64,000 nucleotides of DNA from Crenobacter cavernae. Its GTDB lineage: Bacteria > Pseudomonadota > Gammaproteobacteria > Burkholderiales > Chromobacteriaceae. The stretch lies in the NCBI RefSeq assembly GCF_003355495.1, contig NZ_CP031337.1, positions 997,001 to 1,061,000 on the forward strand, read 5' to 3'. The position numbers were made by a program, and so were the translations under genes. Shown here piece after piece: positions 46,122 through 55,074 of the stretch. How positions within the stretch are numbered: the first letter of the stretch is position 1; every line of letters begins with the position of its first letter. A model generated the notes under the pieces. That model was not told the origin of the DNA. It ran no database searches and saw nothing but the letters and a program-made list of their open reading frames with translations.

Positions 46122-47053
46122 CCGTTGACGAAGCGCCCGATCGCCGCGTACGTCGCCGCGCAGTCGTCGGCGACCAGCGCTTCCAGGTTGAGGAAAGCGT
46201 GGATCAGGTCGTCGAAGTGCAGGTGTTCGGCCGGCACGCCGGCCTCGGCAAGCTGGTCGAGGTAGGCGAGTGCCTCGTCGCGCAGCGGGTCGAAGCCGGC
46301 GGTAACGACCAGCGTGCGCGGCAGGCCGGTCGAGAATTCGCCGAACAGCGGCGACGCGGTGCGGCGGTTTTCGCCGTGCTGGAAGTAGTGGTCGAAGTAC
46401 CAGGCGACGCGCGACTTGTCGAGGAAGTAGTCGGCGCCGTTCTCGTCGACCGAAGGTTGGCCGAGCGTGTAGTCGAGGCTGGGGTAGATCAGCACCTGGC
46501 GGTCGACCTGCAGCGACGCGTCGAACTGCGCGCGCGCCGACACGCTGGCGGCCAGCGCGCCGCCGGCCGAATCGCCGGCCAGCGTCAGTTCGCGCCGGTA
46601 GGGCAGGGAGAGCGCGTCGAGCGCGTCCCACACGTCGCGCGCGACGGCGTCGGAGTCGGCGAGGCCGGCCGGGTAGGCGTGCTCGGGCGCGAGCCGGTAG
46701 TCGACCGACACGACGGTATGGCTAGTGGCGGCGGCGATGCGGCGGCAGATCGGGTCATATACCTCGACGCTGCCGGCCATGTGGCCGCCGCCGTGGTAGT
46801 AGACGATCACCGGCCGCGCCTCGGTCGGCGCCGGGTGGTAGACGCGCACCGGCACGTCGCGCGGGCGCGCCTTGACGACGGCGTCAGCGACGCGTGCGAT
46901 CTGGGGCCCCGGCGCGACCAGCGAGCGGGTGACGCCGGCGAGCGTCTCGCGCGCGGCCGCGGCGGTGGGCCGGAAGCCGCTGGCGACCAGGATGGCGACC
47001 TGGCGGTTGAACCCGGCCAACCAGCCGGCGAGTTTGGGGCTGACTTGTCGCAT
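46118..47053 (-). CDS. Alpha/beta hydrolase, hormone-sensitive-lipase type
   Basis: A 311-residue esterase. The oxyanion-hole motif is YYHGGGHMAG, the nucleophile Ser is in LAGDSAGGALAAS, the acid in AGFDPLRDEALAYLDQL and the His in LHFDDLIHAFLNL. These are the HSL-family features. Substrates are probably short-chain acyl esters. GGAGGCTTTCC precedes the ATG at 47053. TTGGCCGAG (46457) lies inside. A copy of its 3' block is found at 44640. Confidence 0.88.
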
Positions 47054-47240
47054 GGAAAGCCTCCGCAGGGGGCGAGGGAAAAACGGCAGACGTCGCACCG
47101 ACTATAGCAGTAATGCCCCTGGCATGAGACGGGGCGCCCCCGCCTTTTCGACGCGTCCGGCCGGCTGTTGAAGGCCGGCGTGCGGGCAGCAGAGGGCAGC
47201 GCGCCTTGGGCAATTCGCGATCCCGCGTTACCATCACGCC

Positions 47241-47750
47241 ATGGCAGATTTTCCCTACCTTCACGGCTACCCGGCGCCGCTCGTCGAACAAGTGCACGCG
47301 CTGATGAGCAGCGGCGAGCTCGGCGCGGTGCTCGCGAAGAAGTACCCCGAGCGCCACGACGTGCAGACCGACAAGGCGCTGTACCAGTACGTCGCCGACA
47401 TCAAGCAGCGTTATCTGAAGAACGCGCCGCAGCCGTCCAAGGTGATCTACGACAACCAGCAGCACCCGGTGAAGGGCACGCTCGGCACCAACACCTTCGT
47501 CGCGCGCGTGCAGGGTGGCAAGCTCAAGACCAAGAACGAGATCCGCATCGCCAGCCTGTTCCGCGACGCGCCCGAGGCCTTCCTGAAGATGATCGTCGTG
47601 CACGAGCTGGCGCACCTGAAGGAGAAGGACCACGACAAGGCCTTCTACCAGCTGTGCCGCCACATGGAGCCCGACTACCACCAGCTCGAGTTCGACCTGC
47701 GCGTGTGGCTGACGTGGCGCGAGGCGGAACCGGCCGCGTCGCGACGATAA
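47241..47750 (+). CDS. YgjP/WLM-type zinc metallopeptidase-like protein
   Basis: A 169-residue protein with an HExxH zinc motif extended as HELAHLKEKDHDKAFY (about residues 115-130), the HxxxHxxxxxH plan of M48/DUF45 (YgjP) proteins. The N-terminal half is specific to this subgroup. E. coli YgjP-type proteins are small cytosolic zinc proteins of uncertain activity. It has a short promoter region and is followed 60 bases later by another small gene. Confidence 0.85.
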   Translation: MADFPYLHGYPAPLVEQVHALMSSGELGAVLAKKYPERHDVQTDKALYQYVADIKQRYLKNAPQPSKVIYDNQQHPVKGTLGTNTFVARVQGGKLKTKNEIRIASLFRDAPEAFLKMIVVHELAHLKEKDHDKAFYQLCRHMEPDYHQLEFDLRVWLTWREAEPAASRR

Positions 47751-47810
47751 GCCGATGCCGAACGGCAAAGCCGCATAGAATGGGGCTCACACTGAAAAGG
47801 ACCGCCCCGC

Positions 47811-48080
47811 ATGACGATGAAGAAAACCGACCTGGAAAAGAACAAGGGGCTGAAGATCAACGGCCAGATGAAGCGCGCCGGCATCCCGGGCCGTTTCGGC
47901 AGTGCGTCCGACGCCATCCCCGACCGCCGCGAACAGCGCAAGCTCGACCAGGCGGCGGGCCTCGTGCCGTTTGCCGTCAAACTGAACGGCGACCTGGTCA
48001 AGGAACTGCACGCGCTGGCGCAGAGCCGCGAAGTCGGCATCAACGAACTGGTGGCCGAGCTGCTGAAAAAGGGCCTGTAA
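47811..48080 (+). CDS. Small basic protein of unknown function
   Basis: An 89-residue basic protein. The first 45 residues are Lys/Arg-rich (LEKNKGLKINGQMKRAGIPG, then RREQRKLDQAAGLVPF); the last 35 form a strand and two helices (VKLNGDLVKELHALAQSREV, GINELVAELLKKGL) that read like a ribbon-helix-helix DNA-binding domain or an Arc-type fold. An in-frame ATG at 47817 is an equal start. It follows the metallopeptidase gene by 60 bases. Function unknown. Confidence 0.7.
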   Translation: MTMKKTDLEKNKGLKINGQMKRAGIPGRFGSASDAIPDRREQRKLDQAAGLVPFAVKLNGDLVKELHALAQSREVGINELVAELLKKGL

Positions 48081-48370
48081 GGCCCGCGCCGCGCGCCGTT
48101 AATCGTCGCGCCGGCCGAGAACACCCGCCCACGCCGCCCTTGAGCCGCGTGGGCTTTGCTTTCGGGCTCGGCCAAGCTTCATGACAGGGAAACGGCCGCC
48201 GGCCGGCCCGGGCGCGGTATCTATGTTTAAATAGGCGCGCTCGAGACAGAGCATCGATGACCCACGAGAGTCGCGCCCACGGGCAGTGGCCGTCCCATGC
48301 GTCCGAATTTCCCATCCCGCGCGGCGCACCCGCCGCGCGTCAGCCGCGTTGTCGCGCGAAAGGTGTCGCC

Positions 48371-49495
48371 GTGAGCGAATTCCCCCTCATCAGCTGGACC
48401 GAAGCCGGCCAGACCCACACCGCCCGCTGGCGCTCGGAAAGCGACGCGCCGCCGCCCAAGAAGGTGATGATCGCCGACGACACGCTCAGCGCCGACAAGG
48501 CCTACAAGCTGGTCTGCGAGGGCACCGCGCTGTTGTGGCGCGGCGACTACCACAACGCCCGCCAGCTGCTGTCCGCGCTCGCGCGCCGCGCCGGTCGCAA
48601 GCCGCGCAAACCGGCGAGTTCGCCGACCGAGGCGTTCAACTTCCACCGCCAGACGCAGGCGCAGCGCGCGCGCCTCCTCGGCATGCTGCTGTTGCCGTTC
48701 AACGCCGACTACAGCATCCCGCTGCGCCGCGCGCCCGACGTGCGCCAGGCCTGCGAAGAGGCGTACGGCCCGGCGGGCGTTGCCTTCGTCGCGTCGCTGC
48801 GCGAGCTGCAAGGCCTGGTCGGCTCGCACGAATGGCGCAAGAAGGGCGTCGAGATCACCGCGCTAGGCGGAGAACACATCCACCCGCATTACGGCGTGTA
48901 TTCGCCGATCCGCGGCGAATATCTGGATCTGGTCGCCGAGGCGCCGCTGCCGTCGACGACGCTCGCGTTCGACATCGGCACCGGCACCGGCGTGCTCGCC
49001 GCCGTGCTGGCGCGCCGTGGTGTCGAACGCGTGATCGGCACCGACCAGGACCCGCGCGCACTCGCCTGCGCCCGCGAAAACCTCGACCGCCTCGGCCTTT
49101 CCGGCAAGGTCGACGTGGTAGAGGCCGACCTGTTCCCCGAGGGCCGCGCGCCGCTGATCGTCTGCAACCCGCCGTGGCTGCCGGCCAAGCCGACCTCGCC
49201 GATCGAAAACGCGGTGTACGACCCGGACAGCCGCATGCTGAAGGGCTTCCTCGACGGCCTGGCCGCCCACCTCGAACCGGGCGGCGAGGGCTGGCTGATC
49301 CTGTCCGACCTCGCCGAACACCTCGGCCTGCGCTCGCGCGACGCGCTGCTGGCGCTGTTCGACGCCGCCGGGCTGAAGGTGGTCGACCGGCTCGACATCC
49401 GGCCGCGCCACCCCAAAGCCGGCGACGCGTCCGACCCGCTGCACCAGGCGCGCGCGGCCGAAGTCACCTCGCTGTGGCGGCTCGCGGCGCGCTGA
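48371..49495 (+). CDS. Class I SAM-dependent methyltransferase
   Basis: A 374-residue protein with a Rossmann methyltransferase core in its second half: SAM motif LAFDIGTGTGVLAAVLARRG, the acidic VIGTDQDPRALACARENL, and IVCNPPWLPAK, an NPPW motif as in N5-glutamine and base methyltransferases. The N-terminal 190 residues are a family-specific domain with LRRAPDVRQACEEAYGPAGV. Target unknown. I choose the GTG at 48371 with AAAGGTGTCGCC upstream; an ATG at 48257 is in frame but adds a Pro/Arg-rich, unconserved 38 residues. Confidence 0.85.
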   Translation: MSEFPLISWTEAGQTHTARWRSESDAPPPKKVMIADDTLSADKAYKLVCEGTALLWRGDYHNARQLLSALARRAGRKPRKPASSPTEAFNFHRQTQAQRARLLGMLLLPFNADYSIPLRRAPDVRQACEEAYGPAGVAFVASLRELQGLVGSHEWRKKGVEITALGGEHIHPHYGVYSPIRGEYLDLVAEAPLPSTTLAFDIGTGTGVLAAVLARRGVERVIGTDQDPRALACARENLDRLGLSGKVDVVEADLFPEGRAPLIVCNPPWLPAKPTSPIENAVYDPDSRMLKGFLDGLAAHLEPGGEGWLILSDLAEHLGLRSRDALLALFDAAGLKVVDRLDIRPRHPKAGDASDPLHQARAAEVTSLWRLAAR

Positions 49496-49585
49496 GCCCC
49501 TAAGCTCGGCCAACCCTGAGCCTGCAAGCCCCGCCAAAAGACCGGGCCGGGCGCGTCTCCCGACGACCACCCGGCCCTTGCAAAC

Positions 49586-49615
49586 ACCGGCCGCCGCGAT
49601 CACACGGCGGCCGGT
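49586..49615 (-). terminator. Hairpin downstream of the first PAS-chemoreceptor gene
   Basis: ACCGGCCGCCG and CGGCGGCCGGT form a perfect 11-base stem 15 bases past the stop on the minus strand. The following T content is modest. Confidence 0.65.
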
Positions 49616-49629
49616 TCGTTTCATCAGAT

Positions 49630-50929
49630 TCAAGCCGGCTGCTTCACCATCCTCTCGATCGTCATCGTCGCCTCGTGCGTGCGCTCGGCCAACTTCCTCA
49701 CCTCGTCGGCGACCACCGCGAAGCCACGCCCGGCCTCGCCGGCGCGCGCCGCCTCGATCGCCGCGTTCAGCGCCAACAGATTGGTCTGGTTGGCGATCTG
49801 CTGGATCGTCTCGACGATGCCGGTGATCTCGGACAGGCTCTTCTCCAGCTGCTGCCGCTGCAGCTTCGCCTCGTTGTTCTCGGCGGCGTCCTTCTCGGCG
49901 TGGATGTCGATCAGCGCGCCGACCACGCGCAGCGGCGTGCCATCTGTGGCGCGGCGCGTCTGGCCGACCGCGCGGAACCAGTTGTAGCGGCCGTCCTTGC
50001 ACTGCAGCCGGTATTCGACGTCGTACGGCGTGCGGCCGCTCTTGTCGATCAGGTGCGCCTCGAAGGCGGCGAGCGTCGCCGCCTTGTCGTCCGGGTGCAG
50101 TCGCGACGCCCAGCTGTCGAGCACGTTCGGAAAGTCCGACTCGTCGGCAAAACCGAGCAGCTGGCGGAACTGGCGCGACCACCAGAACGCATTCTTCGGG
50201 TTGACCGGGTCGCCCGCGACCACCTCCATGTCCCACAGCCCCTCGACCAGCAGTTCGCCCGACAGCTCGAAACGCGCCAGCGTCTTGTCGAGCTCGGCGT
50301 CGCGCCGGCGCTGGTCGGTGATGTCGGCCAAGGACCCGGCCACGCGCAGCGGCACGCCGGCGACGTCGCGCCGCGTGGCGCCGCGCGCGCGGAACCAGCG
50401 GTATTCGCCGCTTTTGAGCTTCAGCCGGTAGATCACGTCGTACGGCGTGCGGCCGCTGCGGTCGTTAAGGTGCGCGGCGAAGGCGGCGAGCGTCGCGTCG
50501 CGGTCTTCGGCGTGCAGGCGGTCGGCCCAGCTGCCGAGCACGTTGGGGAAGTCGCGCTCGTCGTTGAAGCCCAGCATCCGCCGGAAGGGCGGCGACCACC
50601 AGAACGCGTTGGCCGGGTTGACCGGGTCGCCGGCCACCACCGTCATGTCCCACAGCCCCTCGCTGGCCGCGGCGTTCACCAGGTCGAAGCGCGTCTGCAG
50701 CACGTCGATGTCGCCCTGCAGCTCGGCCAAGCTGGCGTTCGACTCACGCTCGGCCGCGCGCGACGGCGAGCTGCGTGGCCAGCGTCTCGCGATCCTGCCG
50801 CAACGCATCCACCAGCGCGCGCTCGTGCGCCTGCTTGGGCTCGGGCCAGCGCGGCGGCGACGCCGACGACGCCTGCGCCACGGCGTCGGTCAAGGCGATG
50901 AGAAAGGAATTGCGGGCAAACCATGCCAT
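49630..50929 (-). pseudogene. Soluble PAS-PAS chemoreceptor (BdlA-like) with a frameshift
   Basis: The gene starts at 50929 (MAWFARNSFLIALTDAVAQA) with GGAGGTCCGAC upstream. That frame ends at a TGA near 50744 after LATQLAVARGRA. The downstream frame, open from at least 50808, carries the rest: AAERESNASLAELQGD, two near-identical PAS domains (each with the EGLWDM, VVAGDPVNP, NAFWWS signature) and a short MCP signalling tip (QTNLLALNAAIEAARAGE) ending at 49630. Restoring one missing CG in the CGCGCGCG-like run near 50757 joins both frames. No membrane segment exists. Either a real lesion, a slippage switch or an assembly error. Confidence 0.8.
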
Positions 50930-51299
50930 GTCGGACCTCCGATCGAGAGGGGAGCGGCCGCGCCAACGCGCGCGGCCCGGTCCGCATACCATACCAAACG
51001 AATATAAAGCGTGCCGTTAAGATGCTTTATCATTTCATCCGATAAGCGCTGATGACGAGCAAAACCGGGGCCTGGCGCGCATCACGCGCAACGCGCCGCA
51101 TGTTGCGTCGCTGCATTAACCGTCGTCGTCCACCGCGACGCACATCAGCCGCATTGCGCCGTAGGGCCGTCCTCATCGAGGCCGCCCCAAGGCAATGCGA
51201 AGCAGGCCATGCCAAAAGTATATTCTCCCGCCGCAACCCGCTAAACTCTCAACCCCATTGCATAAAATGGCTCACCTGCCCACTTCACAAGGATACCCC
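50930..51299. other. Divergent promoter region, no gene seen
   Basis: About 370 bases between the broken chemoreceptor gene and the lipoprotein gene. From 51000 to 51050 it is AT-rich (GATGCTTTATCATTTCATCC), with GCTTTATC and GATAAGC inverted. The stretch 51060-51230 is Arg-rich in every frame and lacks coding character. Confidence 0.5.
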
Positions 51300-51884
51300 A
51301 TGTACCGCAAAGCCCTGTCATGCGCCGCCCTGCTCGCCCTCGTCACCCTGGGTGGCTGCGGCACCACCCGGCACACCGGCGTCGCGCTGAACTGGAAACC
51401 GACCAACCTCGCCTACAACCCCGACACCCGCCTGGACCCGGCCCAGGCCAAAACCATCGGTATCGGCCGCCTCGGCGACACCCGCAAAAACCCGCAGGAA
51501 ATCGGCAAATCGATCGAAGACGGCGGCAACAAACCGGTCACCACCAAGGATGACGTCGCCGCCTGGAGCAGCGACAAACTCAAATCCACTCTTGCCGAGC
51601 TCGGCTTCAAGCTGGTGGACCACAACCCGCAACTGCTGATCGGCGGCGAAGTACAAAACTTCTACGTTCTGGAGAACACCTCCTACAAGTCTAATGTGCG
51701 CATCAAGCTGAGCGCCTCCGACCCCAGCGGCAAGGTGCTCTGGCAAGGCTTTGCGGTGGGCAATGCCAGCCGCTTCGGACGCTCCTACAAACTGGAGAAC
51801 TATTACGAAGCGCTCAGCGACGCCTATCTCGACGCCGTGCAAAACCTGCTCAAAGACAAGGAATTCATCGCCGCCGTCAAATAG
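51300..51884 (+). CDS. YajG-like lipoprotein
   Basis: A 194-residue lipoprotein. The signal ends in a lipobox LVTLGGC with Cys20, followed by GTTRHTGV. The mature part repeats the beta/alpha pattern of YajG/LipoQ-type envelope proteins (KTIGIGRLGDTRKNPQEIG; LKSTLAELGFKLVDHNPQLL; LIGGEVQNFYV; VRIKLSASDPSGKVLWQG). It should be anchored in the outer membrane. No partner is apparent. The ATG at 51300 follows an AAGGATACCCC ribosome binding site. Confidence 0.8.
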   Translation: MYRKALSCAALLALVTLGGCGTTRHTGVALNWKPTNLAYNPDTRLDPAQAKTIGIGRLGDTRKNPQEIGKSIEDGGNKPVTTKDDVAAWSSDKLKSTLAELGFKLVDHNPQLLIGGEVQNFYVLENTSYKSNVRIKLSASDPSGKVLWQGFAVGNASRFGRSYKLENYYEALSDAYLDAVQNLLKDKEFIAAVK

Positions 51885-52006
51885 GCGCAGGCCCGCCCGC
51901 TTGGACTGTGCCGCACACCGCATCGCTGCATTGCGCCGGATGTTCGGTCAGCGCGCCCCGTCCGGCGCGTTACGGCCTTTTCCTCCGGCCGAGCCCCGCG
52001 AACGAA

Positions 52007-52040
52007 AAAACCGCCCGATCGAGCAACCGGGCGGTTTTTG
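52007..52040. terminator. Bidirectional terminator
   Basis: AAAACCGCCCG and CGGGCGGTTTT form a stem with A and T runs on either side, between the lipoprotein gene and the convergent hydrolase gene. Confidence 0.85.
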
Positions 52041-52109
52041 CTTCGGACGGCAGGCTCGGCCAAGCCAGTGCGCAATTGCACGCCGGTTTGCATTCGATTT
52101 GAACATCCG

Positions 52110-52157
52110 TTGGGCTTGCCCCTGAAAGGGGCGAAATGATGCGCCATGCAAGCCCAA
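52110..52157. repeat. Nested inverted repeat
   Basis: TTGGGCTTGC (52110-52119) and GCAAGCCCAA (52148-52157) are perfect 10-base complements. Inside, CCCCTGAAAGGGG (52119-52131) forms a second hairpin. It lies 40 bases past the stop of the hydrolase gene (minus strand). It has the wrong core order for an attC site. Confidence 0.7.
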
Positions 52158-52198
52158 AGCCTGCTGGCGGTAAGCCCGAATAAGAATACTGGCCCCGA

Positions 52199-53047
52199 TT
52201 ACCGTGGAGCAGGGCTCATGGCGCCCGCCGGGAGGTGCTGCGCCAGGAAGCCCCCCAGCGCCTCGCGCCATGCCTCACGCGAGAACAGAAAGCCGTCGTT
52301 ATGGCCGCCGGCCAGCTCCAAAAACGCTTTCGGCCCCTTGACGGCGGCAAACAGCCGCTCGCCGTGGCTGAACGGCACGATGTCGTCCTGGCGGCTGTGG
52401 GCGATGAGCACCGGGCTCGAGACGCGCCCAAGGGCCTCCAGCGCGTCGTAACGGTAGCGCGCCAGCCACCGCGCCGGCAGCCAGGGATAGAGCTCCGCCG
52501 CGAGTTCGGGCACCGAGACGAAGCTCGATGCGAGCACCAGCGCCCCGGGGCGCTCGTCCGCGGCGAGCCGGGCGACGACGGCGCCGCCCAGCGACTCGCC
52601 CACCAGCACGATGCGCTCGGGCGGGAAGCCCCGTTCCGCCACGAGGTAGCGCCAGGCGGCGCGGGCATCGGCGTAGGTGCCCTCCTCGCTCGGCCTGCCT
52701 TCGCTGCGGCCGTAGCCGCGGTATTCGAAGAGCAGCAGCGAGTAGCCGAGGCGGTGGAACATCGGGGCGTAGTCCATCCGGTGCGAGATGTTGCCGGCGT
52801 TGCCGTGGGCGAGGAGCGCCACCCCGCGCGCCGCCGGCGCGGGGAGATACCAGGCCTCGATCCGGATCCCGTCTTCGGTCGTCAACCACACCGCCTCGTA
52901 GGCTAGCCCGGCGTCCCTGGGCGTCTGCACGATCTGCCTGCCCATGTCGGGGAAGTAGACGAGGTGCCCCTGCAGCACGAACACGAGGCCCAACAGCGCG
53001 GCATATGCCGCGCCGCCCACGGTCAACATTTTTAGCAAGACTTCCAT
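52199..53047 (-). CDS. Membrane-anchored alpha/beta hydrolase (YfhR/Bem46 type)
   Basis: A 282-residue protein with an N-terminal membrane anchor (MLTVGGAAYAALLGLVFVLQ), then a serine hydrolase fold: LLAHGNAGNISHRMDYAPMF (oxyanion region), LLLFEYRGYGRSEG, the nucleophile in LVGESLGGAVVAR, SRQDDIVPFSHGE (acid) and GGHNDGF (His). It matches the YfhR/Bem46 family, whose substrates are unknown. It faces the catalytic domain to the periplasm or the membrane surface. Confidence 0.87.
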   Translation of the reverse strand: MEVLLKMLTVGGAAYAALLGLVFVLQGHLVYFPDMGRQIVQTPRDAGLAYEAVWLTTEDGIRIEAWYLPAPAARGVALLAHGNAGNISHRMDYAPMFHRLGYSLLLFEYRGYGRSEGRPSEEGTYADARAAWRYLVAERGFPPERIVLVGESLGGAVVARLAADERPGALVLASSFVSVPELAAELYPWLPARWLARYRYDALEALGRVSSPVLIAHSRQDDIVPFSHGERLFAAVKGPKAFLELAGGHNDGFLFSREAWREALGGFLAQHLPAGAMSPAPR

Positions 53048-53063
53048 CGCCCGCGCCGAAATA

Positions 53064-53123
53064 TGGGGTCAGACTTCATTGATCTTGATCCCGACTAACG
53101 AACACATCGCGTCCGACCCCATT
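53064..53123. repeat. Palindromic element with ATGGGGTCAGAC ends
   Basis: ATGGGGTCAGAC (53064-53075) and GTCCGACCCCAT (53112-53123) are inverted with one mismatch, 36 bases apart, just upstream of the hydrolase gene. Similar GGGGTCAGAC-ended palindromes are known as REP-type repeats linked to small transposases in many proteobacteria. Confidence 0.5.
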
Positions 53124-53224
53124 CATCGCCTCCTCGTCCGTGGAAAGGCTGGATGAGCATACTGCCCCCCTATGTGCGCCCCCTTGATGCAACGGTCAGA
53201 ATCCGTGCGGCTCTCGGGCGAGCC

Positions 53225-53713
53225 TCATGCCATCGTTCGCAGGTACTCTTCGAGACGATCGAAGCTCGCGGACGCGCCTTCCTTCATCCCCGTTTTGAGC
53301 GCCGCGTCGCGAGCCGCCTTCGACGGGTAGCGTATCCGGCTCGTGATCGTCGTCTTGCCGTCCTCCTCAGAGAGAAGCAGCGTATTGAGCGTTTCGGGCC
53401 AGTCGCCGCCCCACGACTCGGTGCTGACGATCCGCTCGGGCGGCACGATCTCCTGATACACGCCGCGCATCCCCATCTCGGAGCCGTCGGAACGGCGCCA
53501 GACGAAGTGCCACGCCCCGCCCGGACGGTAATCGATTTCGCAGACGGGCATGGCCCAGCCTTCCGGGCCGAGCATCCAGTGCGGCGGGTGCTCGGGGTGG
53601 GTCCAGGCCTCGAAGACGAGCCTGCGCGGCGCGTCGACGACGCGCGTCATGACGATCTCCTGATCCGACGGCATCGAGAACGTCGTGGCACTGACCCTAT
53701 TTGCCGCAGTCAT
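53225..53713 (-). CDS. SRPBCC (AHSA1-like) family protein
   Basis: A 162-residue protein of the Activator-of-Hsp90-like SRPBCC family: ITRVVDAPRRLVFEAWT-type N-terminus, PEHPPHWMLGPEGWAMP, DYRPGGAWHFVWRRSDG, and the C-terminal helix ALKTGMKEGASASFDRLEEY. Binds an unknown hydrophobic ligand; common next to ArsR regulators, though none is seen. AGGAGAGGAGTC precedes the ATG at 53713. Confidence 0.85.
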   Translation of the reverse strand: MTAANRVSATTFSMPSDQEIVMTRVVDAPRRLVFEAWTHPEHPPHWMLGPEGWAMPVCEIDYRPGGAWHFVWRRSDGSEMGMRGVYQEIVPPERIVSTESWGGDWPETLNTLLLSEEDGKTTITSRIRYPSKAARDAALKTGMKEGASASFDRLEEYLRTMA

Positions 53714-53963
53714 GACTCCTCTCCTTCTCTTCAGGTGTTGCAGGGGCTCACCCAACGGTAGGATGCGTGCCGCTGCGCGGCAAGGCCCCTTCGCGACGTC
53801 GTCCGCGCCACGTCCCTGTCGCACCCTCGCGCCGATTCCTATTCGCAAAGCCGGCTTGCATCACGCCTAGCCCGCCATGATCCGCCAGCGCTCCGGTCCA
53901 GCCCCACTCGCCCGGCAACGCCAACGTCATTAGAATGGCTAGAACACCATTCCGGATACCACC

Positions 53964-54806
53964 ATGACGCAGTGGACCCGCGACGAGGTACTGGTCGCGC
54001 TCAACCTCTACACCCGGCTGAACTTCGGCCAATTCCACGCCCGCCAGCCGCTGGTAATCGCCGCCGCGACCGCGCTCGGCCGCACGCCCGGTTCGGTCGC
54101 GATGAAGCTGGGCAACCTCGCCAGCCTCGACCCCGCCATCGTCGACACCGGCCGCGCCGGCCTCGCCAAGGCGTCCAAACTCGACCGCGACGTGTGGGCG
54201 GCATTCCTCGACGACAGCGAAAGCGTCGGCCTGGAAAGCGAACGCATCACCGCCGCGCTCGCTCCGACGTTGGCCGAGCCTGTGGATCAACCCTCGGCCA
54301 AGCTTGGGCACGTCGTGCAAGACATTCCGGCCGACTACCTCACCAGCCGCACCACGATGGTCGAGACACGCGTCGGCCAACGTTTCTTCCGCCGCGCGCT
54401 GCTGAGCAGCTACCGCGGCCGCTGCTGCATGACAGGGTTGGCCGAGCCTAAATTGCTGGTCGCCAGCCACATCAAACCGTGGGCGCTCGACAAGCGGCAC
54501 CGCCTCAACCCGAGCAACGGCCTGCTGCTATCGGCGCTGCACGACAAGGCCTTCGACACGGGGCTGATCTCGCTCGACGACGACTTGCGCGTACTGGTTT
54601 CGGACCGGATCAAAAGCTTGGCCGAGCACGGCTTCGCGCGGGACAGCCTGATCAGGCTGGAAGGGCGGCGGATAGACCTGCCGGAGAAATGGCGGCCGGA
54701 TGCCGGGTTGGTGCAGTGGCATCGGGAAGAGTGGTTTGAATGCGCCGCCGTGGCCGACCCTCGCCGGGCGGCCGGCCTACCCGACAAGTCGGGCCGGCTT
54801 CCTTGA
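53964..54806 (+). CDS. HNH endonuclease-like protein
   Basis: A 280-residue protein. The first half is a helical N-terminal domain (MTQWTRDEVLVALNLYTRLN, GRTPGSVAMKLGNLASLD) shared with restriction-like HNH proteins. The second half has an HNH_2-type motif: RCCMTGLAEPKLLVASHIKPW, then NPSNGLLLSALHDKAFDTGL. It may be a solitary restriction or DNA-damage nuclease; no methyltransferase is next to it. The gene contains four exact copies of the repeated word (54270, 54293, 54438, 54618), three of them as Leu-Ala-Glu. Confidence 0.82.
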   Translation: MTQWTRDEVLVALNLYTRLNFGQFHARQPLVIAAATALGRTPGSVAMKLGNLASLDPAIVDTGRAGLAKASKLDRDVWAAFLDDSESVGLESERITAALAPTLAEPVDQPSAKLGHVVQDIPADYLTSRTTMVETRVGQRFFRRALLSSYRGRCCMTGLAEPKLLVASHIKPWALDKRHRLNPSNGLLLSALHDKAFDTGLISLDDDLRVLVSDRIKSLAEHGFARDSLIRLEGRRIDLPEKWRPDAGLVQWHREEWFECAAVADPRRAAGLPDKSGRLP

Positions 54807-55010
54807 GCGCCACCAGCGCCTCGTTCGTCTGCTCCTGCAGACAAGGGCACGACGCTGACCGTGATCGCCACCCGCTCGGCCAACTTGATGAATGCCTCGC
54901 CGTCGGCGCGCGTGAGGTTGGCGGCCGAGCACAGCGCAGCAGCGCGTAGGGGAAGGGCGGGATGTCGCACATGGGGATGCCGGCGCACACCACGGTGCCG
55001 CCCTGACTAA
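54807..55010 (-). pseudogene. C-terminal remnant of a zinc-dependent alcohol dehydrogenase
   Basis: Reading leftward from 55010: GGTVVCAGIPMCDIPPFPYA, then after a deletion of about ten codons and a frame change, ANLTRADGEAFIKLAERVAI, then another slip to QEQTNEALVALKEAG. These blocks, in this order, match the end of the zinc-binding alcohol dehydrogenase family 2 (TIGR02822). The catalytic and NAD-binding parts are gone. It overlaps no functional gene except a possible few bases at the 3' end of the HNH gene. Confidence 0.65.
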
Positions 55011-55074
55011 CCCTGGCGGACCTCGGCGCCGGCCAAGCTGTTACCATCGCGGCTTCTTCACTGGATGTTCCCGC

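Larger units (their letters stand above)
51885..52198. other. Intergenic region with a terminator and nested inverted repeats
   Basis: No gene is supported. It holds the terminator at 52007-52040, a copy of the repeated word (52055) and the inverted repeat at 52110-52157. Confidence 0.5.

Noticed and set aside
47241..47769. Long antisense frames across the metallopeptidase, SrkA and DISM genes
   Set aside because: These are the usual mirror frames of GC-rich genes with Arg/Ala-rich translations and no motifs.
52110..52157. Nested repeat with GTTGGGC as an attC site
   Set aside because: The core order is GTTGGGC first and GCCCAA last on both strands, the reverse of attC.
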